A stretch of 64,000 bases of DNA from Chiridota heheva (GCA_020152595.1 JAIGNY010003302.1:248001-312000), one strand, 5' to 3'. Counted from the first letter of the stretch, positions 1 through 11,484 are shown. Translations and numbers: made by a program. Notes: generated by a model from the letters alone, not told the origin.

Positions 1-350
1 ACCACTTGTGCAAGCTGGCAACCACTTGTGCAAGCTTGCAACCACTTGTGCAAGCTTGCAACCACTTGTGCAAGCTTGCAACCACTTGTGCAAACTTGTA
101 ACCACTAGTACAAGCTTGCAACCACTTGTGCAAGCTTGTAACCACTTGCAAACTTGTAACCAATTGCAAACTTGCAACCAAAAGTACAAGCTTGTAATCA
201 CTAGTACAAGCTTGTAACCACTTGTGCAAGCTTGTAACAACTTGCACAAGCTTGCAACCAGTTGTGTAAGCTTGCAACCATTAGTACAAGATTGCAACCA
301 CTAGTACAAGCTTACATCTACTTGTGTAAGCTTGTAACCACTTGTGCAAG
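1..350. repeat. 20-bp minisatellite, AGCTTGCA-type
   Basis: About 17 head-to-tail units close to ACCACTTGTGCAAGCTTGCA run from the window edge, so the array is probably cut by the left boundary. Units become variable after about 110 (AGTACAAGCTTGTA variants, short units near 150-180). Each unit carries HindIII-like AAGCTT and the self-complementary core TGCAAGCTTGCA. Similar AGCTTG-rich sequence recurs near 540-640, 27680-27800, 45130-45220 and 62200-62340, so the unit seems to come from a dispersed sequence. The in-frame reading is not evidence of a gene. Confidence 0.95.
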
Positions 351-760
351 CTTTATAACTTTGTAATATAGCTTAATTGATAAAGCTAAGTTTCCAAACT
401 AACATCAAATACCTATAACCTTGTAGAAGCTTTCATCAAACATCTGTAACCTAGCGGAACCACACATAACATTTTGCAAGTAACATTATTATTTTTTCGC
501 AAGTTTGCACTAGCTATCTTCAACTTTTGCAATCTTACGAAAGCCTAACAATAAGCTCTTGCGAGCTTGCACAAGCTAACATCAAGTTCTTGCAAGCTTG
601 CACAAACTTACATCAAATTATGCAAGTGTGTGCAAGCCTCCCCCTTCTTCCAATACAACCCTGTATCTAATATCATGTATAAACCCAGAGTAGGAATTCA
701 TTTCCTACTGCGGTTCTCAATAAAGGTGTCAAAAGTCTTCCCAAGAAAAATCATGACAGA
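351..760. other. Degenerate AGCTTGCA-rich flank of the first array
   Basis: Decayed relatives of the 20-bp unit continue at loose spacing (AAGCTTTCATC, CTTGCGAGCTTGCACAAGC, CTTGCAAGCTTGCACAAAC) to about 640. They are followed by unrelated sequence up to the next array. No coding signal is seen. Confidence 0.6.
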
Positions 761-1031
761 AATGATATTAATGTAGTAAATAATACATCTCTATATGATT
801 CCAATATTAATGTAGTAAATAATACATCTTTATATGCTTCCAATATTAATGTAGTAAATAATACATCTTTAAATGCTTCCATTATTAATGTAGTAAATAA
901 TACATCTTTATATGATTCCAATATTAATGTAGTAAATAATACATTTTTATATGCTTCCAATATTAATGTAGTAAATAATACATCTCTATATGCTTCCAAT
1001 ATTAATGTAGTAAATAATATATCCTTATATG
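761..1031. repeat. 39-bp minisatellite, about 7 units
   Basis: Each unit contains AATATTAATGTAGTAAATAA followed by TACATCTNTATATGNTTCC. Since 39 is a multiple of three, the minus strand reads as a 13-residue repeat (VLFTTLI plus LEAYKD variants) in an 82-residue open frame at 751-999. No initiation context, signal or domain supports translation. The array ends about 20 bp before the TTAA that opens the piggyBac-like element at 1053. Confidence 0.93.
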
Positions 1032-1052
1032 CTGCCCTCTTTCGGCATTTAA

Positions 1053-3179
1053 CCCTTACTCCACCAGAACAAGTGTTATTTTAGGGAACTTTTGGGAGGG
1101 GGGCTTTTTCACAAATTTATTTTCATTTTCTACTGTAATACAGTAGGTTTATGTTATATGAAAACTAAGACTTTGGACTTTACGTTGGTTTGCATAATTG
1201 TATGGTAAAATATGCAAATGTATGCAAATGAGGTCATTAATTCAGATTATTAGATGTACTGAAATTGCTGTCTTTGTGAAATTCTGCTTTCTTGTGGATA
1301 ATTAGAAAACAAATATTGATAGAATTTATGAAGGGCCTTTAATTTGATAGCACTCTTGAGTTTTTTGGAGCAAGGAAAAAATTTGTAAGTCAAATTTAAA
1401 AAAAATTTGACCTAAAAATTGACCTCTGATTTTGCCAATGATCTATCTGATAGGATTTGGCACTCTACTTTTCTATATACATGCATTGTTCCTTTCTATG
1501 ATGCACACAACTAATATAAAAGGAAATGTTTACACAAATATTTCAATAAAAATGTTATGTAAATGATATGCAAATTAGCTAAATTACCTGATTTATTATG
1601 CACAGGCTTGGAATATTTAGTTTATAAGCCAATTTCAACCATTGGAAGCTTAGAAAATACTTATAATTATTCAGGTTATGCTGAAAGTCTTGTAGAAACT
1701 TACTTCTGTTGATTCTTATAGGAATTCTCGGTGAGAAGGTACTCAAATGGTTCAGAGCATCAGTAATCATGTTGACGTTGCCAAACAGTTGGTACCGCGT
1801 TTGAAATGTCAACAAATTTCTTTAAATACAGGAAAATCCTTAAGAGAAATACTGTACAATTTCAACTGTTTCCAAGGAAATACAGGAATTAAGGGTGAGG
1901 GGGTCTGGATTATTTATATTGGGAAGAAGGACCAGGGGTAATGCCATCCCCCCAAAAATGGCCATCTTCAAGGATCCAAATTGCTTCAAAGAAAATAATT
2001 TCCCCTTACATGGGACAGCTTGGCCCCAACCATGGGTCTCTTGCCCACAAGATGGGTCTCTTGCCCCCAACATGCGTCTCTTTTCCACAACATGAGACCC
2101 TTTTCCCTTAAAATTTTTAATCCTACTCTACTGCACCACAACTTGACAACATGGAATCGAGATTTCGCAAAATAGGGGCACTGTTGCACTACAAATTAAA
2201 GGTTGATCTGTAAAGTTTCATCCATACTTATTGTAAAAAGGACAATTCATGATAATCACATCTGATTTTAGTGACCCATTTACTTGTTTATAATCCTTAC
2301 AAGTAAATAATCGCAGCTAGTTTACAATGTTTTTGCTTAATTTTGAACGGATCCACACTAATGTCAGCTATGCCTAACGTTCGGCCTAAACAAGTAACGT
2401 TATTAAGCAGGAAGCTTGAAAAATGCACTCGCGATTTTAGAAATTTGAAAAAATCATTTCACCTGGTTCTGATAATCTTTGGGCCCCTTCAGGGTTAGGT
2501 CCAGGTACTAAAAGATCTCTATCACTGGCCATAAGCCTTCTGACTCTTCCTAATCCTCAGTTTTACTTTCAAACAAGATTCGAGATACACGTTCTTCTGT
2601 CGTCTCAAAGTAAATGTCAAAAAATCTAAAGATAACTTGAGTGACGTAGCTATGAAACGTTGTTAGGAACGATAGAGGGGGTATGTCTCTTATTGCAGCA
2701 ATCCATGTGAAAGCACATTGTTTTCACTACAGAATGGTGTTTGAAACTTTTCATTACGATATAGGGGTGGATCACACAAACTTTTAACAATAAATGGTAA
2801 AAAAATCACCAAAAATCACAAAATTGTACATATTTTACAAATAATTTAACCATTATGACTAGGTATGAGCAAAATTTGATATGACTTGTCTACATATTAT
2901 ATATATAAAATAAAATATAAAAAATAAATTTATTTTCTAAGCAATTCTCGTCAATTTTTAAAAAATATGCATTTCTGAATTTCTGAATGTTTGGACAAAA
3001 TTTACCAAAAAAAAGTGAGTATAGACCCCCCAAAAAATACAATATTAGGAAAGATTTTTCTGAGATCTTTGCAATGAAACTATTTGCACCCCTTTAGGGT
3101 TTTGGAAAGGTCCCGATTTTGATTTTAGAAAAAGGTAGTTTGAAAACGGCGATATTATCACCACATGGTAGAGTAAGGT
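1053..3179. mobile_element. piggyBac-like non-autonomous DNA transposon, copy 1 (2.1 kb)
   Basis: Seen: the segment starts at TTAA (1049-1052) with CCCTTACTCCACCA and ends with TGGTAGAGTAAGGT before a second TTAA (3180-3183). The ends are inverted copies of each other over about 13-14 bp. A second copy with the same ends lies at 47251-49420, and the two align through their whole length, for example CTAAGACTTTG near 1166, ACATGCATTGTTCC near 1482 and GATATAGGGGTGGATC near 2758. TTAA target duplication and a 5' CCC end are characteristic of the piggyBac superfamily; Kolobok elements also use TTAA. No open frame above about 83 residues and no transposase remnant is visible, so the copy depends on enzymes made elsewhere. 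Confidence 0.8.
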
Positions 3180-3183
3180 TTAA

Positions 3184-5060
3184 TGTACGGTACTTTTTTT
3201 TAATCGCACAATTACTTGGGGACATTTCTAGAGCACATATTTACCACACACAGGGGTAAATACCAGGGTTGTTGGGGTGTTACACCCCATTTTCAGTAAA
3301 GCCCCATTTTCGGTAAAGCCCCACTTTCGGTAAAGCTGTCGGTAAAATTGAAGACCTGTCTGTTAATCAAGGTCCACATAGGTAAAACTTCCATCAAAGA
3401 AAATGAAAACTTTACCAAACATATTGAAGAAATCAACATTACGGCACTCGTTCTGCGATTTTGGACCGATGACATTTTTTTTTTTTTTGCTTTTCAACAT
3501 TTTTAACGTTATGAGCTGGGGCCATAAATGTGGAATATATTTTTGTCGGTAGCATTGAATTATTTTTCAGTAAATTTGTAATGTTACAACCCCCTCCCCA
3601 CCCCCTTCCAATTAAAATGGTCTACTGATGCCACTGACCACACATACCATTTTTTGTTTTTAATAGGTTTTCTTTTTTAATGAAAAAAATTATTCTTCCC
3701 ACAAATTCCCGGAACCGTAGATTTTTAAGTCTGTATATGTATTTGATTTGGAATTTCAGACTATGCATGGTGCATGGGTAATGTATGCAAGTATTCCAAT
3801 AAATATTCCACGCTATTTATAATTTTGTGGAGGTATTCGCTTGTGAAATTTCTGTCACATCTCCCAATCCATTGGTGTAAATCTTTCATAAAAGGTTTGG
3901 CCAATTACTAATGATAATTGAAATTCTCCCGAAGACATTGTCATCGCTACACATTTGAATAAATTCTGGCAAGGCACACTTCCATTCTGTTTAAATGACA
4001 TACCCCGGAGGTAAAATGTACATTAATCAATCCAGTATCATCATTTCACATGAACAAGTTTCTGATTTCCGAAGTACGTACAATTCGGGAAAATACCATT
4101 AAAAGGAACCTTGCATGAATGTAATGCATGAATATGATAGGTTTCATTTAGGTTGGCAAACAGGGAGAGGTTCAAATTATGACATCATAAATTTACTTAC
4201 AACTAATAATTTGAGCAGGGAGCTCTTATTTGTAGCTTCTCCAGTTTTGTCTATACTTCATAAATGTTTCTCATTTTCTCAAGAAGTTTGGTAAAGAAAA
4301 GACACTTTTTAATATTCAAAAAAAATTGTATCATCACACATTACAACATCATGGGATTTCACTGATATCAAAAATTTGAGATTTTCTTGGATATTTTGTC
4401 TGAAAATTCAAAAGAGCCAATTTCTTTAATACAGATAGGTAAGAATTGTTGCTATTTATCAAATCTACATTGACATACCTATAGGTGGTATATACGATGA
4501 ACATTTTCAATAATTTTCTGTAAAATTCTGAGCAATTTTTTGAACGTTTCAGTTTGGAAATCGCAACCTTTTGATTGGCAAGTATGCAGACAGTTGTACC
4601 TTGCTCAATTGCAGCCGTCGATTTTACCTGAATTTGAATATTTTTCTGGTCCGGGTTCAGGCTATGTTACCTCCAGGAGTTCAACCGCCGATTAAAGTGT
4701 GAAGAATTTTTAATGTATATAAAAGTTGTTGTGTATGAAAGAGAGGACAGCTCAGTCTTTAATATAATTCTTTACATTTCTGTCCTAAATTTCAGTCACT
4801 GACAATCAACAGAATGTATTCTCTGCTAAATATTGATAGGGAAAATGATGAAGGTTCGTAACCTCTTCATCATATTCAACTTCTACCATTTAAATAACAT
4901 TGATAAAGAATTGAACAAATATAATTTAACATAAGGAAATTCATTAATTTTCCCTGTCGATGTCACAGAATTTCAATACAAATTACTTAATTTATTATAA
5001 CAAAAGCCTTAAAATTCAAAATGGTGTAAAATGTTGAACCGATTTTGACGAAATTTGTTG
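3184..5060. other. AT-rich gene-free stretch with an inverted dispersed repeat
   Basis: No coding region or RNA gene is recognised. Parts of 3191-3245 and 3690-3735 match, in reverse orientation, segments of 61870-62160 (shared words include GGTAAATATGTGCTCTA and AAAATCTACGGTTCC), so a dispersed element of unknown class covers part of this stretch. Other notable content is a T12-13 run near 3473-3487 and a short repeat of CCCCATTTTCGGTAAAG near 3289-3335. Nothing stands out from 3750 to 5060. Confidence 0.5.
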
Positions 5061-5158
5061 CTACTGTGTTTTCACGGGTTATAACCTACTGTGTTTTCAC
5101 GGGTTATAACCTACTGTGTCACCGGTTATAACCTACTTGTTTTCACGGGTTATAACCT
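5061..5158. repeat. 25-bp tandem repeat, 4 units
   Basis: Units consist of CTACTGTGTTTTCAC followed by GGGTTATAAC. The third unit has lost part of the middle (CTACTGTGTCACC). It is a short, recent-looking local expansion in otherwise unique DNA. Confidence 0.92.
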
Positions 5159-5259
5159 AAATTCTAAGTTATTGCTTCCTATCCATGAATCTTTACACCA
5201 AGTCTCAATTCTACAACATTGAATGATTTTAAAAACCAAACAATTGTGCCAAATTTTAA

Positions 5260-5750
5260 AGGATAAGTCCAGGGTTTATCAAGTTTATCTTATATGAAAG
5301 AGCACTTCAAAAGAAACAAAATGGTGAAGAAAGCATTCAAATAGTTTACTCTGTTAAGAAGAAATTCAAGTTTAAAGATCAGTTGTATATCTGTGTAGAA
5401 ATGACTGGTGTTGTGAGTCTACTATGAAAGGTTGGCATCCTTATCCTCATATTCTTACCAATTATCTTAAACAAACAAAAAATCAACTTTTTTTACTATT
5501 TGAATTTATATTTCCTCAAACTTTCTGTAGGAGGTATATTATAATCACCCTTACTACATTCTGTTTTACTACTTTCCTGACATATCCAATGGTTTTTAAA
5601 TAAAATACATAAAGACTTTGAGGAATTTGAGGCTGTGAATGTGATGTAACAAGTAGTCTGATTTCAGTCGTTTCTGCACAAATGATACCAAACTTTAAAC
5701 TTATATATCTCCCTAATGAAATAAGATTGATTGACCGCTGAACTACAGTG
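5260..5750. mobile_element. MITE-A copy a (long inverted-repeat element), right end damaged
   Basis: The left end is TTAA (5256-5259) followed by AGGATAAGTCCAGG and the family signature CTTATATGAAAGAG, CTTCAAAAGAAACAAAATGG. The right half carries the inverted signature (CTGATTTCAGTCGTTTCTGC, ATGATACCAAACTTTAAAC). The outer right terminal repeat has a deletion that joins ATAAGATTGA to TTGACCGCTGAAC. Full copies are at 38949-39491 and 60683-61251. No open frame is conserved between copies. Confidence 0.8.
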
Positions 5751-6777
5751 TAATCATTTTAGGAAAATAGTTCTTTCTCCTGCGGAAAGTAATTCCACTC
5801 CGTTCAATTCTTCTGGATCCATCTAAATATGTGCTAGATTTAACACAACTGTCGGAAGGACAGTATGCTCAACTATTTAAAGCTAGTATAGAAAATGGGC
5901 TTATAGAGGGAAGTATATACAGAAATAGGGTAGCAGGGCAGATGATTTCAAATTATTTGAGCTTTGAAAGATGAGCTCACATTTTCATTTGTTTTGTTAA
6001 TTTTCACAACATTTTACTACAAGCTTCAAAATATCTTTTGAGTTTTCCCAGATATTTTAAAACAATTTTTTTTTTTAAATCTCAAGGTTACCTCATACAG
6101 TAACTCAGAAAACTGTAAAAGCTAACTGTCTTTATAACTATAACACCTCTTTTAGTTCTATCAATTGAACAACAAAGAAAGGAGAAACCCTATATTTTGC
6201 CAATGTCAATGAAAGAATGTCATTAAAGTACCCCCCCCCCTCTTTAACCCTTACACTTTCCCAGAAGTACATCCTGGATTGTAATGCAACTTCCAATTTA
6301 AGAAAATATGTGTCAAGCAACATGAAAAATGTACAATAACATTAAAGCAAAATTATGCGAAACGATATTGCTTAACGTATGCAAATCCCCTCACTGCTAA
6401 TAATGCATATTCCAGACTCCCACATTTCAACCCAAACCTGTCCCAAATGTCACTGCACGCCCGCCGCCAATACTTCATGCTAAAAATGACACCTTACACA
6501 CCTTGTGACATAGTTCCATGACAACCCATCATTAATCACAGAAGTTCTCACTCACTGGTGTGTATTTATTACCTTATAAAATTCACTAATGGCAATTTAA
6601 TATTCAGAAGGTGGGTTTAACACCTGTGTCTTGCAAGGGGTCTGACCAAGGGGTCATATGTGGTATTTCACCTGACCTTACTTGACCCCAAGGGTCACGA
6701 GGACACATGTTCTGTCAAACTTTTGATAAGAGATGGCTGTCAAAAAATCAATTATGAAGTCCAGATTATTAAATTGA
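5751..6777. other. Gene-free stretch
   Basis: AT-rich, with no recognisable gene, RNA or repeat family. It contains a C11-12 run near 6229-6240 and T-rich runs near 6067. A 61-codon minus-strand frame at 6138-6323 has no supporting feature and is treated as chance. Confidence 0.5.
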
Positions 6778-7060
6778 TACAGTGAGTGGTAATTAACACA
6801 GTGAGTAGGAATTAACACAGTGAGTAGGAATTAACACAGTGAATGGGAATTAACACAGTGAGTGGGAATTAATACAGTGAGTGGGGATTAACACAGTGAG
6901 TGGGAATTAACACAGTGAGTGGGAATTAACACAGTGAGTGGGAATTAACACAGTGAGTGGGAATCAACACAGTGAGTGGGAATTAATACAGTGAGTGGGG
7001 ATTAACACAGTGAGTGGGAATTAACACAGTGATTGAGAATTAACACAGTGTGTAGGTATT
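6778..7060. repeat. 19-bp minisatellite, left part
   Basis: About 15 units of AATTAACACAGTGAGTGGG. Early units read AGTAGG, later ones AGTGGG. The array resumes at 7405, so the tRNA-derived SINE at 7063-7404 landed inside an existing array. Confidence 0.95.
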
Positions 7061-7062
7061 AG

Positions 7063-7404
7063 AGCACAGTGGCCTAGTGGTTAAGGCGTCGGGCTCTGGT
7101 GTGGAAGGTACTGGGTTCGATTCCCGGCCAGGCCAGTGTGTTGTGTCCTTGAGCAAGACACTTTATCTTCATTGCTTCAGTCCACCCAGCTGTAATGGGT
7201 ACCTGTGAGGGCAGTGACAGTTTTATGTGTTTGGAGCCCGGCGCCTGTATATGGCTGCTGATAAAACGGGCTTGTGACTCCCCAGGGAGTGAGAAAGTTT
7301 TCAGGAGAGTTAAGGCCCAGTGACCAGGGTAATAATTGTAAAGCGCTTTGATAAAGTCTATGACAGTTTAAAAGCGCTATATAAGCACTACAATTATTAT
7401 TATT
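7063..7404 (+). mobile_element. tRNA-derived SINE inserted in the 19-bp array
   Basis: The head resembles a tRNA: A box in TGGCCTAGTGGTTAAGG (about 7070-7086) and B box GGGTTCGATTCCC (about 7112-7125), which are RNA polymerase III internal promoter elements. A central body follows (GTCCTTGAGCAAGACACTTT, GCTTCAGTCCACCCAGCTG). The tail has two GCGCT-rich words (AAAGCGCTTTGATAAAG, AAAAGCGCTATATAAGC) and ends in ATT repeats, as in LINE-mobilised SINEs. The central body is shared with the SINE at 27311-27590, but the tails differ. Target duplication cannot be resolved because both flanks are the same minisatellite. Confidence 0.85.
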
Positions 7405-7948
7405 AACACAGTGTGTGGGAATTAACACAATGAGTGGGAATTAACAGTGTGTGGGAATTAACACAGTGAGTGGGAATTAACAGTGAGTGGGAATTAACAC
7501 AGTGTGTGGGAACTAACACAGTGAGTGGGAATTAACAGTGTGTGGGAATTAACACAGTGAGTGGGAATTAACACGGTGAGTGGGAATTACCAGTGTGTGG
7601 GAATTAACACAGTGAGTGGTAATTAACAGTGTGTGGGAATTAACACAGTGAGTGGTAATTAACACAGTGAGTGGGAATAAACACAGTGAATGGAAAATAA
7701 CAGTGTGTGGGAATTAACACAGTGAGTGGAAATTAACACAGTGGGTGGGAATTAACAGTGTGTGAGAATTAACACAGTGAGTGGGAATTAATAGTGTGTG
7801 GGAATTAACACAGTGAGTGGGAATTAACACAGTGAGTGGGAATTAACACAGTGAGTGGGAATTAACACAGTGAGTGGGAATTAACACAGTGAGTGGGAAT
7901 TAATACAGTGGGTGGGAATTAATACAGTGGGTGGGAATTAACACAGTG
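7405..7948. repeat. 19-bp minisatellite, right part
   Basis: About 28 units continue the array with two unit lengths: the 19-bp form AATTAACACAGTGAGTGGG and a shorter form lacking ACAC (AATTAACAGTGTGTGGG). The two forms alternate irregularly from 7440 to 7800, then the 19-bp form becomes uniform, which suggests a recent local expansion at the right end. Confidence 0.95.
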
Positions 7949-7981
7949 AGGTAAACATCTAAAGACCAAAAACTATTCATG

Positions 7982-10232
7982 TTTGTAGTTTGTTTGTTTA
8001 TTTGATGATGGCTTAACGGCACCACAACAATTAAGTGCCAAATTGTGCCTGAGAGGTCAGATCATTCTAGAGGTAGGAAGTAAAGGAAACAGGGGGAGAA
8101 TGAGAGAAATTTAAGGACAAAAGGTCAGAGAGCTGTGATTGTGAGGGGAGGTGCATGGTTGAAACAAAAACTAAGAGAGGGGGTGGAAGAGGAGAATCAA
8201 ATATGGTCGTAGAGAGAGGCATGATGAAGAAAGGAAAAAAATTTAACCGGAGGGGTTTTTCGGGAAGAACTCAGCAATTGAGTTGTAGGGAGCAAGGGAA
8301 GCTCTGGGAAGGTTGTACAGGGGGCAAGCAAAGAAAACGTGATGGATTGTGAGGGTGCAATGGCAATTGTTGCAGAGAAGTTGGGTGAGCCAATAAGGAG
8401 GTGGGAGTAGGTGAGATGAGTGTGACCAATTCTAAGACGGGTAGTATAAACGTTGTCAATACGAGAGAGGTTCTTGATGGTGGCTTTGATCGGAATTGTG
8501 GGCTGGATGACATAGAGTTTGTTATCAATTTGGGACTTCCATGAGGTTTGCCAGCGGTCCCGAACAAGGGAAGCGATAAGCGGTTTGATATCAGAAAGGG
8601 TTTTGGGAAAAGGGGCAGGGAGGAGGGTGAGGGCAAGCTTAGCGGCTGCATCAGCCCTGTCATTACCAGGGATGCCAACATGGCTGGGTATCCAGAAGAA
8701 AAGAATACTTTTCCTGCAGAGGGTGGGACAAAGGAGTTTGCGGAGGAGGAGGTGGCATGTGAGGTTATCCCATTTAAGGTTGAGTAAAGAAGTAAGAACA
8801 GCCTATGAGTAGGAGAAAATAACAAAGTGGCTGAGCGGGGAGTACTCAATAAAGTTGAAGGCAAGGAGAATGGCCTTAGCCTCGGCTGAAAAGATGGATG
8901 AGTAGACGGGAAGTCTGCTACTGGGGGTGAGGTCTTGGATGACCGCAGAAGCAGCTGTCTTGTTGCCCTCCTTGGACCCATCAGTATAGATGGAGGTGTA
9001 ATTTGAAAGTTGGTCTTTGACTTGGTTGTGGAGATTGATGAAGAGGTTAGGATGGGTTTGAGCTTTGTGATGAGTGGAGAGGCCCAGGTGGACAGAAGGG
9101 AGGGGGGTGGCCCAAGGAGGAAAAGTGGGCCAGGAGAAGGTGCCAAGAGTGGTGGGATTGATGCCGAGATGGAAGAGGTCTGATTTAATGCATAAGCCGA
9201 AGGGAGGGGATAGCGTTTTAGTCCTATCAAAGAGGGTGGAGAAATTGGGGTACCTAACGAGGTTGTAAACAGGGTTCTGGGTGTTGGTGAGGACCCTAAA
9301 AGCATAGGATAGGCTAAGCTTTCTACATCTTAGTAGAAAGAAGGGTTCTTTGGCTTCAACATGAAAGCTGGTGATTGGGGAGGTCCTGTAAGCACCTAGA
9401 CAAAGCCTGAGGGCTTCATTTTGGATGGTGTTGATGTGGTTGAGGTATGAGTTGTGAGCGACACAGTAGACAATATTGCCGTAGTCAAGCTTGGCACGAA
9501 TGGTGAGCCTGAAAATTTTGAGGAGAGCAAAGCGGTTCCCACCCCAAGTGGTGTTGGAGAGAAGTCTGAGGATGTTGAGGGAGCTGTTGCATTTCAGTTT
9601 CAGGTTAATGATGTGTTGCTTGTAGGTGAGCTTAGGGTCTAGACTTAAACCCAAAAACTTTGTGTGTTCAGCTTTTGGGATGCGATTACCATTGAGCACA
9701 AAGTTCGGGTTGGGGTGGAGGTGGTTGAAATGACAAAAGTGCATGCAGACTGTCTTGTCTTTGGAGAATTTAAAACCGTTTTTGTTGCTCCAGTCTTGCA
9801 GCAGGTCGAGGCTGGTTTGGAGCCTACTTTCAACAATAGGAAAGCTAGGGGAGAAGTAGAAGATAGTGAAGTCATCCACATATAAGGTACGTTTGATGTT
9901 GGGGCCAAGGTTATCCGCGATGTCATTGATGCTCAGGTTGAAGAGAGTGGGAGAGAGGATGCTGCCTTGGGGAACGCCCTCTTCTTGGGGGTACGGGTTG
10001 GAGAGGGTGTGGCCAATACGAACTTGGAACTGCCTGGTTGAGAGGAAGTTTTAAATAAAGATGGGGAGATGGCCTCTAAGGCCGATGGTGTGAAGTTTGT
10101 GGGTAATGCCGTATTTCCAAGTAGTGTCGAAAGCTTTCTCAAGGTCAAAAAATATGGCAATGAGGTATTCCTTTTTTGCAAAGGATTCCCGGATAGCGGT
10201 GTCGAGCGTAAATAACTGATCTAGGGTATTGA
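7982..10232 (-). mobile_element. I-type non-LTR retrotransposon, copy 1, 5'-truncated
   Basis: The minus-strand element runs from about 10232 (truncated inside the RT region) to about 7982. Its 3' untranslated part contains GTGCCGTTAAGCC and ends in CAAA-type repeats (GTTTGTTTGTTT on the plus strand). The same 3' end occurs at 11097, 23505 and 28676. The coding part, with reverse transcriptase, RNase H and a C-terminal Cys/His motif, is described separately. This domain order fits the I superfamily (I/Nimb-like); the exact clade cannot be fixed by eye. No target-site duplication is obvious. Confidence 0.88.
8243..10231 (-). pseudogene. Broken LINE ORF2: RT C-terminal half, RNase H, Cys/His tail
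   Basis: The reading order on the minus strand is: RT motif A region FDLEKAFDTTWK (about 10105-10140), the catalytic YVDD box (about 9870-9882), the thumb and connection region with ALRLCLGAYRTSPITSFHVE (about 9360-9440), and RNase H beginning YTDGSKEGN (about 8960-8990). A C-terminal motif LCNNCHC...H...CPLYN lies at about 8305-8380, with a stop at 8243-8245. RT copies the element's RNA at the target site; RNase H would degrade the RNA strand. The copy is dead: frames change repeatedly, and at about 8803-8812 the third RNase H Asp is Tyr (FSYS instead of FSDS), followed at once by a TAG. The 5' part (ORF1, endonuclease, RT fingers) is missing. Confidence 0.88.
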
Positions 10233-10561
10233 TATGGTATTGATATTAAAGAAAAATAACTCTAACATATGTAGTTGTCATAACACTGAATGGTTCCAAT
10301 AGTTTTGTCCAAGATTGCCTTAAAAAATCCTGACAATTAAAACCCCGTCAAAATCTTGTTTAAATTTGCATGTTTTACTTTTTTTATTTTTCCGGCTTAA
10401 AGAGGTAATGTTGTCCCAAGAAATAAGCTTGATACGTGATTGGTAGTATAATACATACTAGTGACATCCCTTCCATCGTGGTTATTGATTGGCTGGTCAG
10501 TACTTGCATTAATATTTCAACGAATCAGGAACGTTGTATTGTATTGTATATTTATCTCCAC
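10233..10561. other. Gene-free stretch between LINE and MITE-A
   Basis: AT-rich unique sequence. A TTAAAGAGGTAATG word near 10397 resembles the terminus of element D (TTAAAGAGGGAGG), but I see no partner end, so no element is called. Confidence 0.45.
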
Positions 10562-10565
10562 TTAA

Positions 10566-11096
10566 AGAATTACTTCAGTGGTCAAACATCTAAGATGGAA
10601 GAGGACTTCAAAAGAAACGAAATGGTGAAGAAAGCATACAAAAATTATGTTAAGGAGATATTCGAGTTTATAGCTCTGTCTTATCTGTGTAGAAATGACT
10701 GGGGTATGAAGTCTACCATGGAAAGTTGGCATCTTCATCCTTAAATTCTTAACAATTGTACATGTATCTTAAAGAAAATTTATTTAATTTGTTCACTATT
10801 TGAATTATTTTTCCTTAAACTTTCTTCAGGTGGGTGTATTATAAATACCCTTCCTAGATTCAGATTTATTACTTTTTGACATACCCCATGGTTTTCAAGC
10901 CAAAAACTCGAATGACAAAATATGATAGAATACATAACGACTTTGAGGAATCTGAGGCTATGATATTACTAGTCGGATTACAGTCATTTCTACACAAATG
11001 ATACCAAATTTTAAACTTGAATATCTCATTAATGAAATAAGATTTTTAAATGCTTTCTTCACTATTTTGTTTCTTTTGAAGTCCTCTTTATATAAG
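10566..11096. mobile_element. MITE-A copy b, interrupted near its right end by a LINE fragment
   Basis: It begins after TTAA (10562-10565) with AGAATTACTTCAGTGGTCAA and carries GACTTCAAAAGAAACGAAAT. The inverted right arm reads GTCATTTCTACACAAATGAT and TTTCTTTTGAAGTCCTC, then stops at TATAAG where the LINE 3' fragment starts. The rest of the right arm resumes at 11485 with ATATAAG, then GATTGACTTGCTTGATC. ATATAAG is therefore present on both sides of the LINE insert. Confidence 0.82.
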
Positions 11097-11484
11097 TTTG
11101 TTTGTTTGTATGATGAGAGCTTAACGGCACCACGACAGTGAGGGTCAAATTGTGCCTGAGAGGTTAGATCATTCCGGAGGTAGGAAGGAAAGAAAACAGG
11201 GGGAGATCGAGAGAAACACAAAAACTAAATGCCAGAATGCTGGGATCGAGAGAGGAGGTGCATGGGTGGAAAAAAAAAGTAAAGAGAGGGAGTGGGAGAG
11301 GAAGACTAAATATGGTTGTAGAGGGAAGCATGATGAAGGAAGGAGATAATTTTATCCGCAGGGTTTTTCTGGAAGAGTTCGGCTCTTGAATTGTGGAAAG
11401 CTCTGGGAAGATTGTACAGGGCGCAAGCAAGGAGAATGTGATGGACTGTGAGGGTGCAATGGCAATTGTTGCAGAGGGGTTTTA
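11097..11484 (-). mobile_element. I-type LINE 3'-end fragment inserted in MITE-A copy b
   Basis: The minus-strand fragment ends (3') in GTTTGTTTGT-type repeats at 11097 and carries GCTTAACGGCACCACGACAG on the plus strand, matching copies 1 and 2. Its 5' end is truncated at about 11484, just upstream of the C-terminal Cys/His motif (plus strand GCAATTGTTGCAGAGGGG). ATATAAG flanks both sides (11090-11096 and 11485-11491) and is the probable target-site duplication. This orders events: MITE-A first, LINE second. Confidence 0.85.

Noticed and set aside
1053..3179. Transposase gene inside the piggyBac-like element
   Set aside because: Only short frames are present and none is shared with the second copy; no DDE-type motif is visible.
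7065..7135. Functional tRNA gene
   Set aside because: A and B boxes are present, but the sequence continues into a conserved SINE body and LINE-like tail, and the acceptor stem does not close properly.
8519..9268. Plus-strand frames opposite the LINE
   Set aside because: Shadows of the minus-strand RNase H and RT coding region, with no independent domain.
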